Assembly (NCBI GenBank): GCA_902627055.1
Contig: CACOHS010000001.1
Span: 186,001 to 250,000 of the forward strand
From: an uncultured SAR86 cluster bacterium
GTDB lineage: Bacteria > Pseudomonadota > Gammaproteobacteria > Magnimaribacterales > D2472
Length of the DNA: 64,000 nt
Direction of reading: 5' to 3'
The notes beneath the pieces were generated by a model. That model was not told the DNA's origin and ran no database searches. It saw only the letters and a program-made list of their open reading frames with translations. The position numbers and the translations under genes were made by a program. Below, piece by piece: positions 61,437 through 64,000 of the stretch. The number at the start of each line of letters is the position of its first letter. Position 1 is the stretch's first letter.

Positions 61437-62341
61437 GCGCAAAACAATATTTTTTTAATGCCTTAATTTTTGATTACTTAGATTTTTTAAAGAATATAAA
61501 AGGTCTGAGTGAAAATACTGCAAAAGCATATCAAAGAGATTTAAGTAAATTTTCAAAATTTTTAGAGGCCCTTGCAATAGATTACTTGGAACATATTACA
61601 GAAGAAATTTGCTCAGCTTGGGTTGCAGATCTTTTTCAAAATAACGTTAGCGCAAGGAGCATTCAAAGGCACATATCCTCAGCAAAAGGTTTCTTTGGTT
61701 ACATAAAAAAAATCGGTTTAGTTCAAACCTCTCCATTTGAATTAATTAACTCGCCTAAATCTCCAAGCCGTCTTCCAAATGTTTTGTCGCCTGAAGAGGT
61801 ATCTCAGTTGCTAAATTTCAAGCCTAAAAATATTCAAGATAAAAGAGATCTAGCAATTATTGAGCTGATTTATTCCAGCGGCCTAAGGGTATCCGAAGCT
61901 GTAAATTCAAATTTATCTGATTTCGAAGACAATAATAATTTTTTAAGAGTAATTGGCAAGGGCTCAAAGACTAGACTGGTTCCAGTTGGTCGATTTGCAC
62001 AAAATGCAATTAAGATTTGGATCAAGGAAAGAGAGAAGATTTTAACAATTGATGATGCCTTATTTGTAAATCTCAGAGGCGGAAGAATTTCTGCAAGAAG
62101 TATTCAAGAGAGATTAAAGAGCATTGCTTTGATGCAAGGATTGCCTCCTGTAAATCCACATATGCTCAGACATAGTTTTGCTACCCATTTACTTGAATCC
62201 AGCGGAGATCTTCGAAGTATTCAAGAATTACTCGGTCATAGCTCTTTGTCAACTACACAAATTTATACAAGGCTTGATTATCAACACCTAATAAAAGTGT
62301 ATGAAAATTCACATCCTAGGGCTCATAAGAAAAATGTCTGA
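61433..62341 (+). CDS. xerC: Site-specific tyrosine recombinase XerC
   Basis: LSENTAKAYQRDLSKF; IELIYSSGLRVSEAVN; NPHMLRHSFATHLLESSGDLRSIQELLGHSSLSTTQIYTRL. Confidence 0.95.
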   Translation: MSAKQYFFNALIFDYLDFLKNIKGLSENTAKAYQRDLSKFSKFLEALAIDYLEHITEEICSAWVADLFQNNVSARSIQRHISSAKGFFGYIKKIGLVQTSPFELINSPKSPSRLPNVLSPEEVSQLLNFKPKNIQDKRDLAIIELIYSSGLRVSEAVNSNLSDFEDNNNFLRVIGKGSKTRLVPVGRFAQNAIKIWIKEREKILTIDDALFVNLRGGRISARSIQERLKSIALMQGLPPVNPHMLRHSFATHLLESSGDLRSIQELLGHSSLSTTQIYTRLDYQHLIKVYENSHPRAHKKNV

Positions 62342-63041
62342 AATAAAACTTATTACCTTTGATCTAGACGACACTTTTTGGGATATTAAAAACACTATTA
62401 TAAGTGCAGAAATAAATTCTAGAAAATGGATTGAGGATAGAATTAAAAAAAAAATAGAGTGGGGAACTTTTGACGATTTTTTAGAAATTAGAAATGAGCT
62501 GATTAAAGAAAATCCGTCCTTGGATTATGATCTTGGATTATTAAGGAAAAAGATGATTTCTTATCACACACAAAAATATTTTAAGAATCAAAAAGACCTA
62601 GACGAATTTATTGAAGAAGCCTATATATTTTTTTTAGAAGAGAGGCACAAAGTAGAGTTCTTCGATGGTGTAATTCCAGTTTTAGAAAAATTATCCTCAA
62701 ATTATAAGCTTGGTGTTCTAACGAATGGTAATGCCGATATAAAAAAATTAGGGATCGATCACATGTTTGATTTTTCAGTATCTTCGGCGGATGTAAAGAG
62801 TAATAAACCGGACCAGGGTCACTTCGTAAAAGCTAAAGAGCTCTCAAAAATTAATTTTCATAATACTCTTCATGTTGGAGACCATCCAGTAAATGATATT
62901 AGTGGAGCTAGAAAGCTGGGAATAAATGTTATGTGGTTTAATCTAAATAATTTAGTTTGGGATATTGATGAGAATCCTCCAATTCAATTTAAAAAGTGGA
63001 GTGAATTCGTAAACTTACTGGAGGAAAATTATGGCAACTAA
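62334..63041 (+). CDS. HAD-family hydrolase (YigB-like)
   Basis: ITFDLDDTFWDIKNTI; LGVLTNGNADI; HVGDHPVNDISGARKLGINVMWFN; follows xerC. Confidence 0.9.
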   Translation: MSEIKLITFDLDDTFWDIKNTIISAEINSRKWIEDRIKKKIEWGTFDDFLEIRNELIKENPSLDYDLGLLRKKMISYHTQKYFKNQKDLDEFIEEAYIFFLEERHKVEFFDGVIPVLEKLSSNYKLGVLTNGNADIKKLGIDHMFDFSVSSADVKSNKPDQGHFVKAKELSKINFHNTLHVGDHPVNDISGARKLGINVMWFNLNNLVWDIDENPPIQFKKWSEFVNLLEENYGN

Positions 63042-63270
63042 AGATTCTTTTGATGCCTTTTTAAGCATTATCAGGGACAAAATAGGTGAGTTTTCCGAGC
63101 ATGCTGATCAATCACACATACAAGTTTTCCAGGATGAACTGAGAGCTAAATTTGATGATCTAGCTAAATCTCAAGGATATGTCTCCGGCGAAGAATACGA
63201 GGCTCTTAAGATTTTAGCAGCTAGGCTGGAGGAGAGAATAGCGAGGCTAGAAGAGTTAACAAAGATGTAA
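63031..63270 (+). CDS. UbiK/BMFP-like coiled-coil small protein
   Basis: C-terminal YVSGEEYEALKILAARLEERIARLEEL coiled coil; tentative family. Confidence 0.45.
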   Translation: MATKDSFDAFLSIIRDKIGEFSEHADQSHIQVFQDELRAKFDDLAKSQGYVSGEEYEALKILAARLEERIARLEELTKM

Positions 63271-63287
63271 AAAATTATTTTTATTTT

Positions 63288-63881
63288 TTAAAGCTGAGCC
63301 AAATACTCATCTAATCTATCAGAATTAAGCATAAATGAAGCCTTTTTGTCTGCTGCAGAAGCCTTTATATCATCCAAATTGATTGCCTCGCCAACCTGAA
63401 TTACCCCAACCATAGCCATCATTACATGGGGATCACATTGATAGACGTATACACCCTCTGTATCCATGACAACGCTAATATCTTGGCTAAGTGCACCAGC
63501 CCATGAATTAGCTCCATCAGGAACCATGCCATCTATTGAAGCTGAATTATGCGCAGCATCTGTAGCTTTAAAATGAATGGTATCTCCCAAAGAAACTTTC
63601 AAAACTGCTGGTTCAAATATCATCTGTCCGCCTGCGCCACTGTTAAGCATTTTTACAGTATGTTCAGATCCTTCTGACAACTGAACCTTTGCAGCTGAAT
63701 TTGCTGCTGCACTTGGTGAAGAAGATGCAGAGGTCGCAGCTCCACATGGTTCACCCTCAAGGCAAATTGCAACGTTAGAAGCAAGCCTTTGTGTGACTAA
63801 CTCATCATATTTTTTTCCATTAAAAAGTATTATGAAAGTAAGTAAAATTGTAAAAAAAGGTAAAAAATTTTTTATTTTCAT
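63288..63881 (-). CDS. Plastocyanin/pseudoazurin-like cupredoxin with N-terminal anchor and Ala/Ser linker
   Basis: FEPAVLKVSLGDTIHFKATDAAHNSAS ... YVYQCDPHVMMAMVGVIQVG copper site (His, Cys, His, Met). Confidence 0.9.
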   Translation of the reverse strand: MKIKNFLPFFTILLTFIILFNGKKYDELVTQRLASNVAICLEGEPCGAATSASSSPSAAANSAAKVQLSEGSEHTVKMLNSGAGGQMIFEPAVLKVSLGDTIHFKATDAAHNSASIDGMVPDGANSWAGALSQDISVVMDTEGVYVYQCDPHVMMAMVGVIQVGEAINLDDIKASAADKKASFMLNSDRLDEYLAQL

Positions 63882-64000
63882 TGTAAAGTTAATTGAATAA
63901 TTTGTAGTACTAATATTTAGTTAATAATAAAATATTTATATATTGTATTATAATTAAAAATTATAATTAATAAAGCTTTTAAGAGATTGGTTTTTGAAGC

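Noticed and set aside
61433-62341. Tyrosine recombinase as sign of an integrated element
   Set aside because: It is the chromosomal XerC in its standard lysA-dapF-DUF484-xerC context, with no att repeats or mobile cargo.
1-64000. tRNA, rRNA, CRISPR arrays, IS elements, defence or toxin-antitoxin systems
   Set aside because: Read through intergenic gaps and ORFs; no tRNA-like cloverleaf, regular repeats, transposases or defence-family proteins that I could recognise.

Overview
AT-rich, very gene-dense 64 kb of chromosome from a marine-type, streamlined gammaproteobacterium (SAR86-like by style; this is inference, no taxonomic search was run). Almost everything is core housekeeping with classic gammaproteobacterial synteny: miaB-ybeZ-ybeY-ybeX-lnt, ubiE-ubiJ-ubiB-tatABC, orn/rsgA, lptM-lysA-dapF-DUF484-xerC-HAD, nnrD/E-tsaE-amiC, pepP/ubiH-(TIGR02449-like)-zapA-[6S RNA]-fau, tkt-pgk-fba, metK-ahcY. 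I see no mobile elements, CRISPR arrays, rRNA or tRNA genes. The most interesting signals are non-coding or very small: (i) a structurally well-supported 6S RNA (ssrS) between zapA and fau, absent from the ORF track; (ii) a metK 5' leader with a perfect 10-bp inverted repeat that sequesters the Shine-Dalgarno, a competing upstream hairpin, and a SAM-II/SAM-V-like core; (iii) a structured ~180-nt region with an unlisted 29-codon ORF directly upstream of a periplasmic glutathione peroxidase; (iv) an unlisted lptM (yifL) lipoprotein gene hidden in the over-extended lysA ORF; (v) DksA with a histone-H1-like Lys-rich N-terminus and ribosomal protein L31 with a long acidic C-terminus; (vi) a nucleotidyltransferase/APS-kinase-like pair at the left edge.
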